Below are positions 27,838-37,573 of a DNA stretch of 64,000 bases, piece by piece. This DNA comes from Opitutia bacterium UBA4506 (GTDB lineage Bacteria; Verrucomicrobiota; Verrucomicrobiia; Opitutales; Puniceicoccaceae). Every line of letters starts with the position of its first letter. Positions within the stretch are counted from its first letter, which is position 1. The notes under the pieces were generated by a model. That model was given only the letters and a program-made list of their open reading frames with translations. It searched no databases and was not told where the DNA came from. The DNA lies in the NCBI GenBank assembly GCA_002388665.1, contig DGMY01000081.1, positions 13,195-77,194 of the forward strand. The letters are read 5' to 3'. Both the position numbers and the translations under genes were made by a program.

Positions 27838-28794
27838 TTATCCAAATAGCCCTTTCCGCAGCCCTGTTCCCACTCGAAGTCCCTTCCAGTCGGCCCCACG
27901 CATCACGTGCGCCAGCCGTTCCCGTTTCCCCGGAGGACTTTCCCCAAGGCATTCTCGAACAAATTCCTCGGATCCCAAGATCATCCCGTCCGAGAAATAT
28001 CGAACTCGGCACCGCAGCACTACCGCTAGGGGTAACTTGCCCTTTTCCTTCTCAAGCACCCTCAGGGCCTCCTCACGCGAAATCGAACGTTTCTCCAGCT
28101 TCTCTGCGCTTCCCGAACCATAGAGAGTCTGTCGGTACCCCGCCAAATCGCGATCCACGGCAGCCAACCCATCCCGGGCCAACTCCCCACCTCCAATAGC
28201 CTCTCCATACCCACAAAATCGGTAATCCTTAGGATCCTCAACCAATCCTGCCCGCACCGCATTCAAGTCGATATAAGCCGCCACAGTCCTCAACGCAAAC
28301 CGATCCCCCTCCACCAAAACACTCTTAAACCGAGCCGACCAAAGCGGGCCAAACCGCTCACGCGACCGGTTAAACCAAAGCGTATACCGAAGCTTCAACG
28401 TCCGCATAAATTCCGAAACATCATGCATCCGCCGAGTTAACTCACCCCGCAAATACTTCCCCTCAAGGAAATTATCCCTCAAATGCCCCTCCAACACCTC
28501 GGCCGCCATAGGCTGCCAGGGAGTAGGCTCCGGGTACAACAGCCGATACCGACGAACCAACTCCTCATCCGATATCTCAGTCCCCTGCGGAGGGACCTCC
28601 ACCAGTATGTGAAAATGGTTCTTCATCACTGCATAAGTAATCACCCGCACCCCCGAAAACTCAGCCACCTTCCAAATCATCTGGCGAAACACCTCCCGCT
28701 CACGATTCCCAAACATAGCCTCACCATTCACCGTTCGACTCATCAAATGATAATAAGCAACAGCCCCCAAAACCTTCCGTCTCCGTCCTGCCAT
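27838..28794 (-). mobile_element. REP-associated tyrosine transposase (RAYT), Y1/HUH family
   Basis: A single-strand DNA transposase of the IS200/IS605-related, domesticated type. 318 residues. The N-terminus MAGRRRKVLGAVAYYHLMSRTVNG, the HUH motif in AVMKNHFHILVEV, and the segment LWSARFKSVLVEGDRFALRTVAAYIDLNAVRAGLVEDPKDYRF (with the candidate catalytic Tyr) are diagnostic. GGAGG stands 8 bases before the ATG. RAYTs mobilise short palindromic repeats; a 21-bp palindrome lies just upstream at 28832-28852. A second RAYT gene, related at its C-terminus, is cut by the right window edge at 63862-64000. Confidence 0.92.
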
Positions 28795-28831
28795 ACCCCC
28801 AACCTCCCACCAAAACCCTAATATGTCAACG

Positions 28832-28852
28832 TTTATAGAACCGTTCTATAAA
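28832..28852. repeat. 21-bp perfect palindrome upstream of the RAYT gene
   Basis: Arms TTTATAGAAC and GTTCTATAAA are separated by one base, in the 117-bp gap between the adhesin stop and the RAYT start. A TTGACA (minus strand) lies between this palindrome and the RAYT start. It may be an operator, a RAYT-recognised hairpin, or part of a terminator for the adhesin gene. A weak echo (GGTTCTA...ATTCTAT) occurs at about 28898-28916. Confidence 0.55.
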
Positions 28853-28911
28853 TTACTATATTTTCTGAAATCACGGAGGTTGTTGCTACTATTAGACGGT
28901 TCTAGGCGATT

Positions 28912-31900
28912 CTATCGGCGGCGTCTGGTGAGGACTAGGGATAGAGTTAGAGCGGATAGGATCAGGGCGAAGGTATCTGGTTCTGGCACACTTGTTATAT
29001 TTAGCCACAAGGATTGATCCTCTCCTTTGGAAAGATTTCCTTCTAGGCCTGAAACTGCGTTTTCGAATCGGAGCGAGGCGAGGAAGTCATCGTGGAAAAA
29101 GTGGTCGTCTACCCCCTGGATTAGTTCGAAGGTGTCATTTACTTTTGGAAGAAATTCGTCATCGATGACTACCACTAGGAATCCGAAAAACTCACCGAGA
29201 CCGTCCTCATGGAAAGTAAGGTTGTCGTGATTTCCCAGGCCGAAGAGATCGAAATACAAAGTACCGGTTTCCGAGTTGGAAATTGAATCGTGAAAAATGG
29301 TTTGTACGCCACCCGAGCTGCTGCTGGTTCCTACATATAGATCACCGCTATTGTTCACATGGCCCACTACCTCATCCCCGGTCATGAATTCGTTGTAGTT
29401 ATACAGCACACCAGTTCCGCCCTCGGACTCGTCCTCATTCAAGCGCACACTTCCTTGAATATGGCCATGATTATGAACGTCAACCAGCGCTTCACCCGTG
29501 TAGTGGACGGCAGTCTTCCCTACGATAGTACCATGATTGTGGACCACATTATTGGTGCTGGCACCAGCGGCGCGGAGGCTGCCCGAAACGGTGTTGTCGC
29601 TGTTGCCACCATCAACGACAATGGCTGATCCTTCCCTCATATCCACAACGATCTTACCGGAGTTGGTCACACTAATGGTATCGCCACCGCTCCCGTTCGC
29701 GGCGACGGCTTGAGCGAAGATTCCTATTCCATTACTACTAGAACCAAGTGCATCAATTACACCGCTACTGGAGTTGATTACCGTAACGGTTCCTCCTTTT
29801 CCGGTCGATGATCCACTGTCACCCCAACTACCTGCGAGGTGTCCAAAAATCCCGCCGCCACCTGAAATTGATTGCGCGATTATTCCGACTGCCCCATCAC
29901 CAGAAACCGTGATCGAGCCGGAGGAGGTTACCGAAACATCACCCGAATAGCCATGAGTGTTCGTCTGAACAAATTGATTGGTATTGGCTGCGAACTGCTC
30001 CGTAACGGTCGCTGCAGAAAGGATCCCTCCCCCACCGCCGATGGACTGGACGATGACCCCATGGGCCTGATCTCCGTGTGTAGTGATCGACGAATCCGCA
30101 CCTAATTCGACCGAAACGTCCGCGGCATTATGATCGCTAGTACCCTTCTGATTGGAACCTAGCTGAGAATTCGCAATATGGTTGTCGATATTCTCCCCCA
30201 TAGCGATGCCCCCGCCATTGGAAATCGATTGTGTAATAAACCCGTGAGCTTGGTCGCCCGAAGTCTCGATGATAAAGTTTACGTCGGACAATGAAATGTC
30301 CTCCATCCCATCTTCGATGGAAGCATCGGTGAAGCCGCCGAGTTGAACACGGACCTTTTCACCCGTAAAATCCCCGTCGGCCTTCCCGGCACCGAAGATG
30401 CCACCACCACCGCCAATCGACTGAAATACTGCACCATGCGCATACATGCCCTCAGTCGTAATCTTCCCCTTCACGCCATCGGCGACGATCGCACCTCCTG
30501 CTCCTGAAATATCTTTTTGATCACCGCCTGACAAAGATTGGTCTCCGGCGCCCAGCACTACGTCCTTATAGTTGTATCCATAGCCGTTGGTTGTACCGTC
30601 GGCAAAATCCTGGCCCCTATAGTCTGAAGAATTAGAGGTAAAAATCCCTCCGCCAGCACCGACAGATTGAAGGACAAGTCCAGCCGATCCGTAACCCTGA
30701 GTATAGATCACAGAATCTTCACTCGCGCCCAGAAAAACGGGACCTCCACCGTTATCGTCATGCCCAATCCCTGCGCCCAACTGCACATCGAAAGTCTCGT
30801 ACGCCGTACTATTCGCGCCGACAACTGTCTGAGCGACGCCTCCACCGAGACCTAAACTTTGCGCGACAACACCAAATGACCAATCACCGGCGGTTGCGAC
30901 ATTGCTTGAAATATCGGAAGTATCATCCCCACCCAAGGAGACCGAGACCCGACCACCCGGACCGTGAATGACGCCAGCGTGCTGATCATTCTCGGTCACG
31001 CCAAGTTGGGCAGTAGTGGTGCGAAGAAACGCTGTCCCGGAGTAGGTGGATGGGGTCACCGGAATTCCTCCCGAAGTCGCGTAGCCTCCCCCTCCTGAGA
31101 TAGACTGAGCGAGGATCCCAATCGAGTGATGCCCAGCAGTCAAAATACTACCGTAGGCCTGTTCGACATTAACTACTCCTGCGTAGTTTTGCCCCTCCAG
31201 ATTCATGCCTAGATTGATGACAGAATTTACATCGACAGCGCCACTGTTAGCGACCCCACCGCCACCAGCGATTTCTTGGGCAATCAAACCGGGAGCAGCG
31301 TAACCCAAAGTCTCAATATTGCCCTCGTTCACAACCGAGACCGTAGAAGTAGCTGAATTAGCAGACGATTCCACTCCCTTCCCCGAATCTTTATGCCATG
31401 CACCGACATTCAATGTAACCCGGTGATTGATCGAATCATCAAAACTATCAACGTAGGCGGCGTTACTGATAGCCGAAGAGACCCCAGATTTCCCTCCGCC
31501 TCCAGCGACTCCCTGAGCCAGAATTCCGATCGAACGATTTCCGGTCGTCAGTACATTTGAATCCTTCGCGGTGACCACATTCACCTGACCACTTCCCTGG
31601 CTGTCAGAGACGGTCGAACCCATCGAAACAGTCGCACTCCATTCGTTTTCGCTGTTGATAACCTGGCTACCGAGAGCTTCCAATTCCTTAAAGACGGAGC
31701 TTGAATCCCCCTTGCCGACATCCCCGCCACCACCAGCAATAGACTGCGCAATAATTCCGGCGGAATCTCCTCCTACGGTGGTGATCAGGCCGTGATTCTC
31801 GACGCTGGCATCGCCTCCAAACCCACCCGCCTTGTTGTCAGAAGAGCCGACTTGGATATCTACAGTATTACTCTTTGCAGTGAGTTTGGAATCAGTGTCG

Positions 31901-33267
31901 CGCAGCACACCACCTCCCCCACCGATCGACTGTACGGTTACCCCTGCAGAAGAGTCACCGGCAGTCTCAATATTTCCAAAATTTTCGGCCTCTGCGGTGC
32001 CTCCGTTCCCGGTAGTTCCATCGGAGCCCCCAATCTGTAGACTAAGCTCATAGGTCTGAGTCGGCTCATCGTCGTCATCACCACTCGATACGGAATCGTC
32101 TCCTCCCCCGTCATCATCATCGTCGTCGCTCTTGTCATCGACATCGACGTTACCCGAACCACCATGGCCGCCACCGCCGCCCACAGATTGAGCGAGCATG
32201 CCAATTGAAGAATGCCCCAAAGTGGTGATTCTCGCGTCGGTGTGCGAGCTGCTACCGTTCGCCAAGGCAACTACTCCTCCTAAGCCGCCGCCACCGCCGC
32301 TACCGCCGACACTCAAGCTAAATTGGGCATAGTCACCGGTCGCATCCTTCAGGGCAGCCGCAAGCGAAGACTTGCCACCCGCACCACCGCCGCCACCAAT
32401 ACTTTGACCAAACATTCCAACTCCCAGATCTCCTGCCAATTGGAGGACTCCCGTATTCACCAAAGCCACATCTCCCCCGTCTCCAGCAGCTCCACCGCTG
32501 CCTCCGATGCTCAATGTCATTTCGACATTCAAGGACTCAGGATCACCGGCCGAATCATGCGATTTCGCGGTCGTCGAACCTCCATGGCCGCCCCCTCCTC
32601 CGATCGATTGTGCATACAAAGCACTGGAATTTCCGCTTTTATTGGTCAACGTGATCGTACCGTCGTTCTCGGCCAGGATATCACCGCCGTCGCCAGCAAC
32701 GCCGCCACTACCACCGATCGAGGTCGAAATTGTCACAACATCTCCGCTTTCCTTGCTGGTCGCCGTACCCCCATTGCCGCCTCCTCCACCAATACTCTGG
32801 AGATGGAGACCGGATGAATCCTTCCCTGCTGTCGAGATCTTACCACTACTGGCCACATAGGCAGCGACATCACCACCTGTTCCGCCCTTTCCGCCACTAC
32901 CTCCTATACCGATCGAGACATCTTCTCCCCAGGCCGTACTGTTTCCGCCGTGACCACCGCCACCGCCAATCGACTGGAGGACAACTGCACTCGAAAAATC
33001 CCCATGAGTAGTAACCTCTCCATCCAAATCCGCCAGAACGGCTCCTCCGTCCCCGCCTTCTCCGCCATGCCCACCTACCGCAATAAATAGTCCTTCTGAA
33101 TTGGCCCCATTTCCCCCGCCTCCGCCGACCGATTGCCCTAAAATCCCTACGGAATGCTTGTCTTTGGTTTCGACGATTCCTGTACTGCCCTGCTCAATAC
33201 CAACAGCTCCGCCAGCACCTCCGGCATCACCCGAACCACCGATAAACAGCGACGCATGCTTTCCCCC
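28912..33267 (-). CDS. Giant Gly-rich repeat surface protein, C-terminal part with PEP-CTERM anchor (second frame)
   Basis: About 1,450 residues, the continuation of the gene begun at 34942 but in the +1 frame after a G6 run. It consists of some eighteen repeats of roughly 60-90 residues, each ending in a variant of AQSIGGGGGxGG and preceded by segments like 'GxITTxGDSSAGxxxQS'. This unit is known from passenger domains of large autotransporter-like adhesins. An Asp-rich insert lies at 32060-32155. The last about 150 residues are different (GDEVVGHVNNSGDLYVGTSS..., FELIQGVDDHFFHDDFL). They end in SVPEPDTFALILSALTLSLVLTRRRR, a PEP-CTERM sorting signal, instead of an autotransporter barrel. Upstream of 33267 this frame reads 25 extra codons that are probably not used. 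Adhesion or surface-layer function is inferred. Confidence 0.85.
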   Translation of the reverse strand, partial: GGKHASLFIGGSGDAGGAGGAVGIEQGSTGIVETKDKHSVGILGQSVGGGGGNGANSEGLFIAVGGHGGEGGDGGAVLADLDGEVTTHGDFSSAVVLQSIGGGGGHGGNSTAWGEDVSIGIGGSGGKGGTGGDVAAYVASSGKISTAGKDSSGLHLQSIGGGGGNGGTATSKESGDVVTISTSIGGSGGVAGDGGDILAENDGTITLTNKSGNSSALYAQSIGGGGGHGGSTTAKSHDSAGDPESLNVEMTLSIGGSGGAAGDGGDVALVNTGVLQLAGDLGVGMFGQSIGGGGGAGGKSSLAAALKDATGDYAQFSLSVGGSGGGGGLGGVVALANGSSSHTDARITTLGHSSIGMLAQSVGGGGGHGGSGNVDVDDKSDDDDDDGGGDDSVSSGDDDDEPTQTYELSLQIGGSDGTTGNGGTAEAENFGNIETAGDSSAGVTVQSIGGGGGVLRDTDSKLTAKSNTVDIQVGSSDNKAGGFGGDASVENHGLITTVGGDSAGIIAQSIAGGGGDVGKGDSSSVFKELEALGSQVINSENEWSATVSMGSTVSDSQGSGQVNVVTAKDSNVLTTGNRSIGILAQGVAGGGGKSGVSSAISNAAYVDSFDDSINHRVTLNVGAWHKDSGKGVESSANSATSTVSVVNEGNIETLGYAAPGLIAQEIAGGGGVANSGAVDVNSVINLGMNLEGQNYAGVVNVEQAYGSILTAGHHSIGILAQSISGGGGYATSGGIPVTPSTYSGTAFLRTTTAQLGVTENDQHAGVIHGPGGRVSVSLGGDDTSDISSNVATAGDWSFGVVAQSLGLGGGVAQTVVGANSTAYETFDVQLGAGIGHDDNGGGPVFLGASEDSVIYTQGYGSAGLVLQSVGAGGGIFTSNSSDYRGQDFADGTTNGYGYNYKDVVLGAGDQSLSGGDQKDISGAGGAIVADGVKGKITTEGMYAHGAVFQSIGGGGGIFGAGKADGDFTGEKVRVQLGGFTDASIEDGMEDISLSDVNFIIETSGDQAHGFITQSISNGGGIAMGENIDNHIANSQLGSNQKGTSDHNAADVSVELGADSSITTHGDQAHGVIVQSIGGGGGILSAATVTEQFAANTNQFVQTNTHGYSGDVSVTSSGSITVSGDGAVGIIAQSISGGGGIFGHLAGSWGDSGSSTGKGGTVTVINSSSGVIDALGSSSNGIGIFAQAVAANGSGGDTISVTNSGKIVVDMREGSAIVVDGGNSDNTVSGSLRAAGASTNNVVHNHGTIVGKTAVHYTGEALVDVHNHGHIQGSVRLNEDESEGGTGVLYNYNEFMTGDEVVGHVNNSGDLYVGTSSSSGGVQTIFHDSISNSETGTLYFDLFGLGNHDNLTFHEDGLGEFFGFLVVVIDDEFLPKVNDTFELIQGVDDHFFHDDFLASLRFENAVSGLEGNLSKGEDQSLWLNITSVPEPDTFALILSALTLSLVLTRRRR

Positions 33268-34942
33268 CGGCCGAGCCGCCACCGCCACCAATTGATTGAG
33301 CAACAATCCCAACTGAAGCGACACCAGTACCATTACTATCACCGGTGGAAATCGTCGCGTTGTTCACCACCTCTACAGTACCTCCGTCTTTCCCCTCGCC
33401 TTTCTTGCTACTGGATGAACCCGAAGCGTCACCCAGTTGCGTCCCCGTGGATGAAGAATAGTCCTGGGCCAATTCGTTGATGACGACCCCACCACCGCTG
33501 GCACTAAGAGCAACCACTCCGTGAGCAGTAGTACCTAAAGTTGAAATATCTCCCCCTTCGTTCAGTGTAACTTCGACCGCATCTCCCCCACCGGGCGCAT
33601 GATCGGAATCATAATTACCGACGCTAACCGTCCCGGTATTGCCAGAGCCCACAGTAGTCACGGTATTCTGCCCCCCGAGGCTCAACGCGGCAATCCCGAT
33701 AGACATCTCACCCTGGGTCTCAATTGCCCGACTACTTGTCACGGTCACCTCACCTCCGCTGCCTTGACCATTCGAGGAGGAAGCTAGTCCTTCGGAGTAC
33801 GGATCCAGCCCTCCACCGGTTCCGGAACTAACCGCCAAGACACCGATCCCCAGTTTAGTGTTAGCGTTCCCTACTTTGATAATCGAAGAAGAATCGGACG
33901 GATCCTGCGCACTGTCCAACGCCACGCTAACAAGACCTCCCGTAACCGTAGTTCCGGACTTCGCATTATCTGGAAGGAATCCGTTACTAACTGCCAAGAT
34001 TCCTATTCCAACATTCGTTTTGCTGTTCTCACTCGTGTTCACAGCAATCGTTCCGGTATTCTGGACCGTAACATACACAGGGTTCGCAATCGAATCGAGA
34101 GCCGTGTCTTTCGAAAACGGAATACCGGTGGCACTCGCGGAAATACCCGCTCCATATTCTGCATCGAGTACGAGCTCACCACCATGCACGACCTTAACTG
34201 GTTGATTACTTTGAGCCTGATAGTCGGCGGCGGCATTGAAAGAGTTAGCCACAGAAATACCTCCCATCGCCATGGATCCATCGCCGGAGACATTGATTTT
34301 ACTGCCGCTATAGGTCATGACCAAAGCCTCACTGGGTGCCGTATTATCGACGTAGGTGCTGGAGTCAGCGACCAAGGCACTCACCACCGGCTGATATGCA
34401 TCCGTCTCCAAATTGTATGAGTCGAGACTACTAATAAGAGTAACACTCCCATAGTGATTTAGCACCACCTTGAATTTGGTATCCGTCACACTGGGAACGT
34501 CGGAAATTTTCTGCCCCACTACTACCGCCCCAATACCGGGAAGTAATAGATTGGATGGAGAAGATCCCGCCGGGGCAGTACTTATAGAATAACTCAAATC
34601 ACCGTGATTGTCGAAAGTGATCCCATACCCTTGCGAAATCGCAGCGACGAACATCCCACTCACCTTGTCGGCATCCGTCGAATCGACGAACGTCGCCAAA
34701 GTTGAATTTGCCCCGAGAGTAATCTGTTCAAACAAGATATCGTCAAACGCTTGAATATAGGAAGGGGTCAAAACGGTCCCGCTCACCGTCCCAGTCGCAT
34801 TTATTGTCGGCGGATTTGCGCCATCATCATAGGTGACATCAAACCCCTCGGAACCGTACGGCTCATCACCCCAAACAGCCAAATGCATCAGGCATGACGC
34901 CGAAATTCCTACAAAAAAAATCGAACTAAATAACTTATACAT
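33227..34942 (-). CDS. Giant repeat surface protein, N-terminal part (first frame)
   Basis: About 570 residues from the ATG at 34942, which is followed by a signal peptide (MYKLFSSIFFVGISASCLMHLAVWG). The frame is open to 34990, but that part has no signal. The sequence contains divergent repeats (TGNTGTVSVGNYDSD..., GITALGT-like units, 'GMSIGIAALSLGGQNT') and reaches a full AQSIGGGGGSAGG unit. It then runs out of frame at the G6 run (plus-strand C6, 33263-33268) and stops at 33227. The other frame continues the repeat series without a gap (GGKHASLFIGGSGDAGGAGG). The two parts therefore belong to one gene of about 2,010 codons. Confidence 0.83.
   Translation of the reverse strand: MYKLFSSIFFVGISASCLMHLAVWGDEPYGSEGFDVTYDDGANPPTINATGTVSGTVLTPSYIQAFDDILFEQITLGANSTLATFVDSTDADKVSGMFVAAISQGYGITFDNHGDLSYSISTAPAGSSPSNLLLPGIGAVVVGQKISDVPSVTDTKFKVVLNHYGSVTLISSLDSYNLETDAYQPVVSALVADSSTYVDNTAPSEALVMTYSGSKINVSGDGSMAMGGISVANSFNAAADYQAQSNQPVKVVHGGELVLDAEYGAGISASATGIPFSKDTALDSIANPVYVTVQNTGTIAVNTSENSKTNVGIGILAVSNGFLPDNAKSGTTVTGGLVSVALDSAQDPSDSSSIIKVGNANTKLGIGVLAVSSGTGGGLDPYSEGLASSSNGQGSGGEVTVTSSRAIETQGEMSIGIAALSLGGQNTVTTVGSGNTGTVSVGNYDSDHAPGGGDAVEVTLNEGGDISTLGTTAHGVVALSASGGGVVINELAQDYSSSTGTQLGDASGSSSSKKGEGKDGGTVEVVNNATISTGDSNGTGVASVGIVAQSIGGGGGSAGGKACVAVYRWFG
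33263..33268 (-). other. Frameshift site: homopolymer C6 (G6 in the coding strand)
   Basis: Upstream frame: TCG GCC GGG GGG AAA. Downstream frame: GGG GGA AAG CAT. One G fewer in the run would join the two frames into one unbroken protein. Possible causes are sequencing error, slipped-strand phase variation, +1 frameshifting, or a recent inactivating mutation. Confidence 0.8.
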
Positions 34943-35885
34943 AGGGCAACCCGTTCCACGGAGAGGCAATAGATAGCAAAAACAAAACAACCATGAACTC
35001 CCGCAAAATTTTAGTAAACAGAATTATAAGGCCATAATTATTAAAGCCCTGTCAACTCTCAATCAAGAATCGCTAAATTCAGATTCGAAGCATTCTTAAA
35101 TTATTGTTATAATTTTATAAATATCATATTTTTACAACGTTCATACAACTCAGGCGATCCGGATAATAAAGAATCCAGAAGCTATTGTTGGGTAAAGGTC
35201 ACCAATTCCTCTCTCAGCGAGGGAAGCGGGAACGCGCAACAAAGGTAAAGGCCCTCAAAGCCTAAATCAGTCGAAATCAACTTATCCACTGATGGAAAGA
35301 GGCCAGAAGGCGATTCCTACAGCGAAGTATCGATCCACAGCACTCGACCAAGGCTGTACTCTCTGTGCTTGCACCATGCCACTAGTCCCGGTCTCAACAC
35401 AGCGAATGCCGCCCTGTTTTCGGGCAACGAACGGAATATGGGCAGAATAAAATCAGCAGTCCGAGCCACAAACCGGTCAGCTGCGACCAAAGACTTGAGG
35501 GTGTATTTTCCAGGACGGCCCGAACGAATTCGCTTCCAGGTAATATTTGCGAAGAGAGTGGTTCCATCAATCAACTTGCATAGAACACCCCTAAACGGGG
35601 AAACACATACAAAATGCAATCAACAACCAGAAGGCCATACCCATAATTCACTACGCCTCAGCATTGAGCAAACACTGATGGTCCCCGGAACTTCACCACA
35701 CATTATCGATGAAATAAATCAAATCGCCCGTCGGCAAAAATCGTCTTGCCAGCCCCGTTTGCTAGACCCGGCCCGAAGGCTCACCCGAACAAAAAGATGC
35801 AGAATCCGAAACAAAGACAATAAACTTGAAACTCCAAAATTCAGAAACCCTCAATAACCGAACTCCCCACAATCAAATTAAAAAG
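34943..35885. other. Gene-poor interval of about 940 bp between the adhesin and phzF
   Basis: The part next to the adhesin (34990-35150) is clearly AT-rich and should carry its promoter. On the minus strand a TTGACA (35049-35054) and a TATAAT lie 21 bases apart, which is longer than the ideal 17. The rest has two overlapping open frames (35369-35857 plus; 35317-35619 minus), neither of which resembles a protein I know. No RNA gene is visible. Confidence 0.4.
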
Positions 35886-36674
35886 TTAACTGACATAGAT
35901 CGTGCCCTGAAGAAACAGTCTTGTCTTTCCCGAAATCAAGATACGGTCATTATCGGTTCTACAACGAAGAACGCCACCGCGACGCGAAATTTGCCATGCT
36001 GTGAGTGGATTTCTATCGAGCCGCTCTGACCAGTATGGAGCGAGAGCACAATGAGCCGATCCGGTCACGGCATCCTCATTAATTCCATGACTCGGTGCAA
36101 AAAATCGGCTCACGAAATCAACATCAACCCCCGGTGCGGTAGCGATTACACCACGGAGATCCAGTCCCTTCAGGATTGCGAAATCGGGATCGAGGGCGGC
36201 GACATCTTCCTCGCTCTCGAAAACAGCAATGTAGTCTACGGATCGAAGACAGAAAGACGGTGCAACTCCCAGTCCACGGATCAGCATTTCCGGACTTTTA
36301 CAAGGCTTGCCGGGCTGAGAAGGAAAGTCCAAGCGATAGTATTTCCCCTCTCGCTTCACCAATAGGGCACCACTGCGCGATTGAAACAGTACCGTATCCC
36401 CCCGAATCCCCTCGCGATCGAAAACAACCCGAGCAGCCGCTAGCGTGGCATGACCACATAGATCCACCTCAACGGTCGGCGTAAACCAGCGGATGCGAAA
36501 CCCCTCTCCTTCACGGACGTAGAAAGCAGTTTCGGAAAGATTATTTTCTTCGGCAATGGATTGCAGCAAGCAATCGGGCAACCACTCTTTAAGCGGGCAT
36601 ACTGCCGCCGGATTCCCGAGGAAGTCCCCCTCAGCGAAGGCATCAATTTGATAGATCGGCAATTCAAGACTCAT
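35886..36674 (-). CDS. PhzF family isomerase/epimerase-like protein
   Basis: 262 residues of the PhzF fold, a cofactor-independent isomerase family related to diaminopimelate epimerase. Family signatures are the opening PIYQIDAFAEGDFLGNPAAVCPL, NNLSETAFYV (with the catalytic Glu), IRWFTPTVEVDLCGHATLAAA and NEDAVTGSAHCALAPYW. No phenazine genes are nearby, so the substrate is unknown; most genomic PhzF-like proteins are not involved in phenazine synthesis. The start overlaps the end of the upstream acetyltransferase gene by 11 bases, suggesting co-translation. Confidence 0.9.
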   Translation of the reverse strand: MSLELPIYQIDAFAEGDFLGNPAAVCPLKEWLPDCLLQSIAEENNLSETAFYVREGEGFRIRWFTPTVEVDLCGHATLAAARVVFDREGIRGDTVLFQSRSGALLVKREGKYYRLDFPSQPGKPCKSPEMLIRGLGVAPSFCLRSVDYIAVFESEEDVAALDPDFAILKGLDLRGVIATAPGVDVDFVSRFFAPSHGINEDAVTGSAHCALAPYWSERLDRNPLTAWQISRRGGVLRCRTDNDRILISGKTRLFLQGTIYVS

Positions 36675-37152
36675 GATTGGGTTTCTCCATTATATACCTC
36701 GAAAAGGTTACGCCTTGATAGCTCTTCTCTTCTACCTCGACGAGCACGAAACCAAACAGCGCGAACAGGTTCCGGCTAAAAATACTCGCAATCGACCAGA
36801 TCCGCTCAGGATCGCGTAAGCGAGAAAGAGAATGATCGAGCAATCTACTTCCCAACCCTGTTCGCTGATATTCGGGAGCCACATAGAGGCTACGAATGTA
36901 GCCATTGTGCTCATGCGAACAAAACGCGCAAAGGACGTTCTCTGAGAAAAAGCCCCATCCCTCGTCCTTCAAAACAAAATCGGAAAAACCCTCATCGACC
37001 GCAAAAGAAGCCCACACCTCTCGCTGGCGGGCGGAGTATCCGTCGGCTGAATCCGACTCGATTGCGGCTCTCCGATAGATCGACCGGCACGCCTGCACAT
37101 GTTCGGAAAGGAGCCTGCGAATCGCAGGAGCCGACTCACTCTCACAGGGCAT
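36664..37152 (-). CDS. GNAT family N-acetyltransferase
   Basis: 162 residues with the acetyl-CoA binding pattern of GNAT enzymes: a beta-strand IRSLYVAPEYQRTGLGSRLLDHSLSRL (the V-x-P-x-Y-Q-R-x-G-L-G motif A) and a late ASIFSRNLFALFGFVLVEVEEKSYQGVTFSRYIMEK, as in ribosomal-protein or small-molecule acetyltransferases. The substrate is unknown. It overlaps phzF by 11 bases and probably forms a two-gene operon. Confidence 0.87.
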   Translation of the reverse strand: MPCESESAPAIRRLLSEHVQACRSIYRRAAIESDSADGYSARQREVWASFAVDEGFSDFVLKDEGWGFFSENVLCAFCSHEHNGYIRSLYVAPEYQRTGLGSRLLDHSLSRLRDPERIWSIASIFSRNLFALFGFVLVEVEEKSYQGVTFSRYIMEKPNHES

Positions 37153-37238
37153 AGACTCTGAGGCTCTTCTAATTCAACTCAGCCGAACGGACGGCCAAAT
37201 CAAAATCAATGGCATCCAACTCGTCAGCCGAACGCCAG

Positions 37239-37475
37239 CTATGGGCTGAGGACTTCAGCTTCCTGCTGTTCGTAGAGAAGAGGATCATTATCCATCAACT
37301 CCGCATTCTCGTTGGATACGTCGATCGTAGCAGCTAACGGATCGGCATTTTCATCGCCATCCAGCACCGCGGCCACGGGCCCGACATCAGGACCGGCGTT
37401 GGGTCCGAACTTCGGATCGGAGTAGTTGCAGGCCACCAGCAAGAGCGACGCGAGGAGAAGCGAGATGCGAATCAT
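37239..37475 (-). CDS. Small hypothetical lipoprotein
   Basis: 78 residues with a lipoprotein signal (MIRISLLLASLLLVAC, lipidated Cys at 16). The mature part is short, acidic and probably unstructured (DGDENADPLAATIDVSNENAELMDNDPLLYEQQEAEVL). No known domain. It stands just downstream of the end of the dcw cluster, about 100 bp after ftsZ on the same strand, so it might be read from the same transcript. Confidence 0.7.
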   Translation of the reverse strand: MIRISLLLASLLLVACNYSDPKFGPNAGPDVGPVAAVLDGDENADPLAATIDVSNENAELMDNDPLLYEQQEAEVLSP

Positions 37476-37573
37476 AGGAAAACAATTATGGAAGGAGAAT
37501 TTGGTCGAAGCAAGACTGGGAATCTCCCATACACCGTGGGCCTCAGATCACGCAGAAGTGGAGCAAAATCGCC

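Noticed and set aside
29000..33300. Regularly spaced DNA repeats that might suggest a CRISPR array or satellite
   Set aside because: The repeats encode the Gly-rich QSIGGGGG units of one long reading frame; spacing and sequence vary and follow codon structure.
35317..35857. Two overlapping open frames (100 and 162 residues) on opposite strands
   Set aside because: Neither has a recognisable domain, signal peptide or plausible ribosome site; both look like chance frames in a gene-poor interval.
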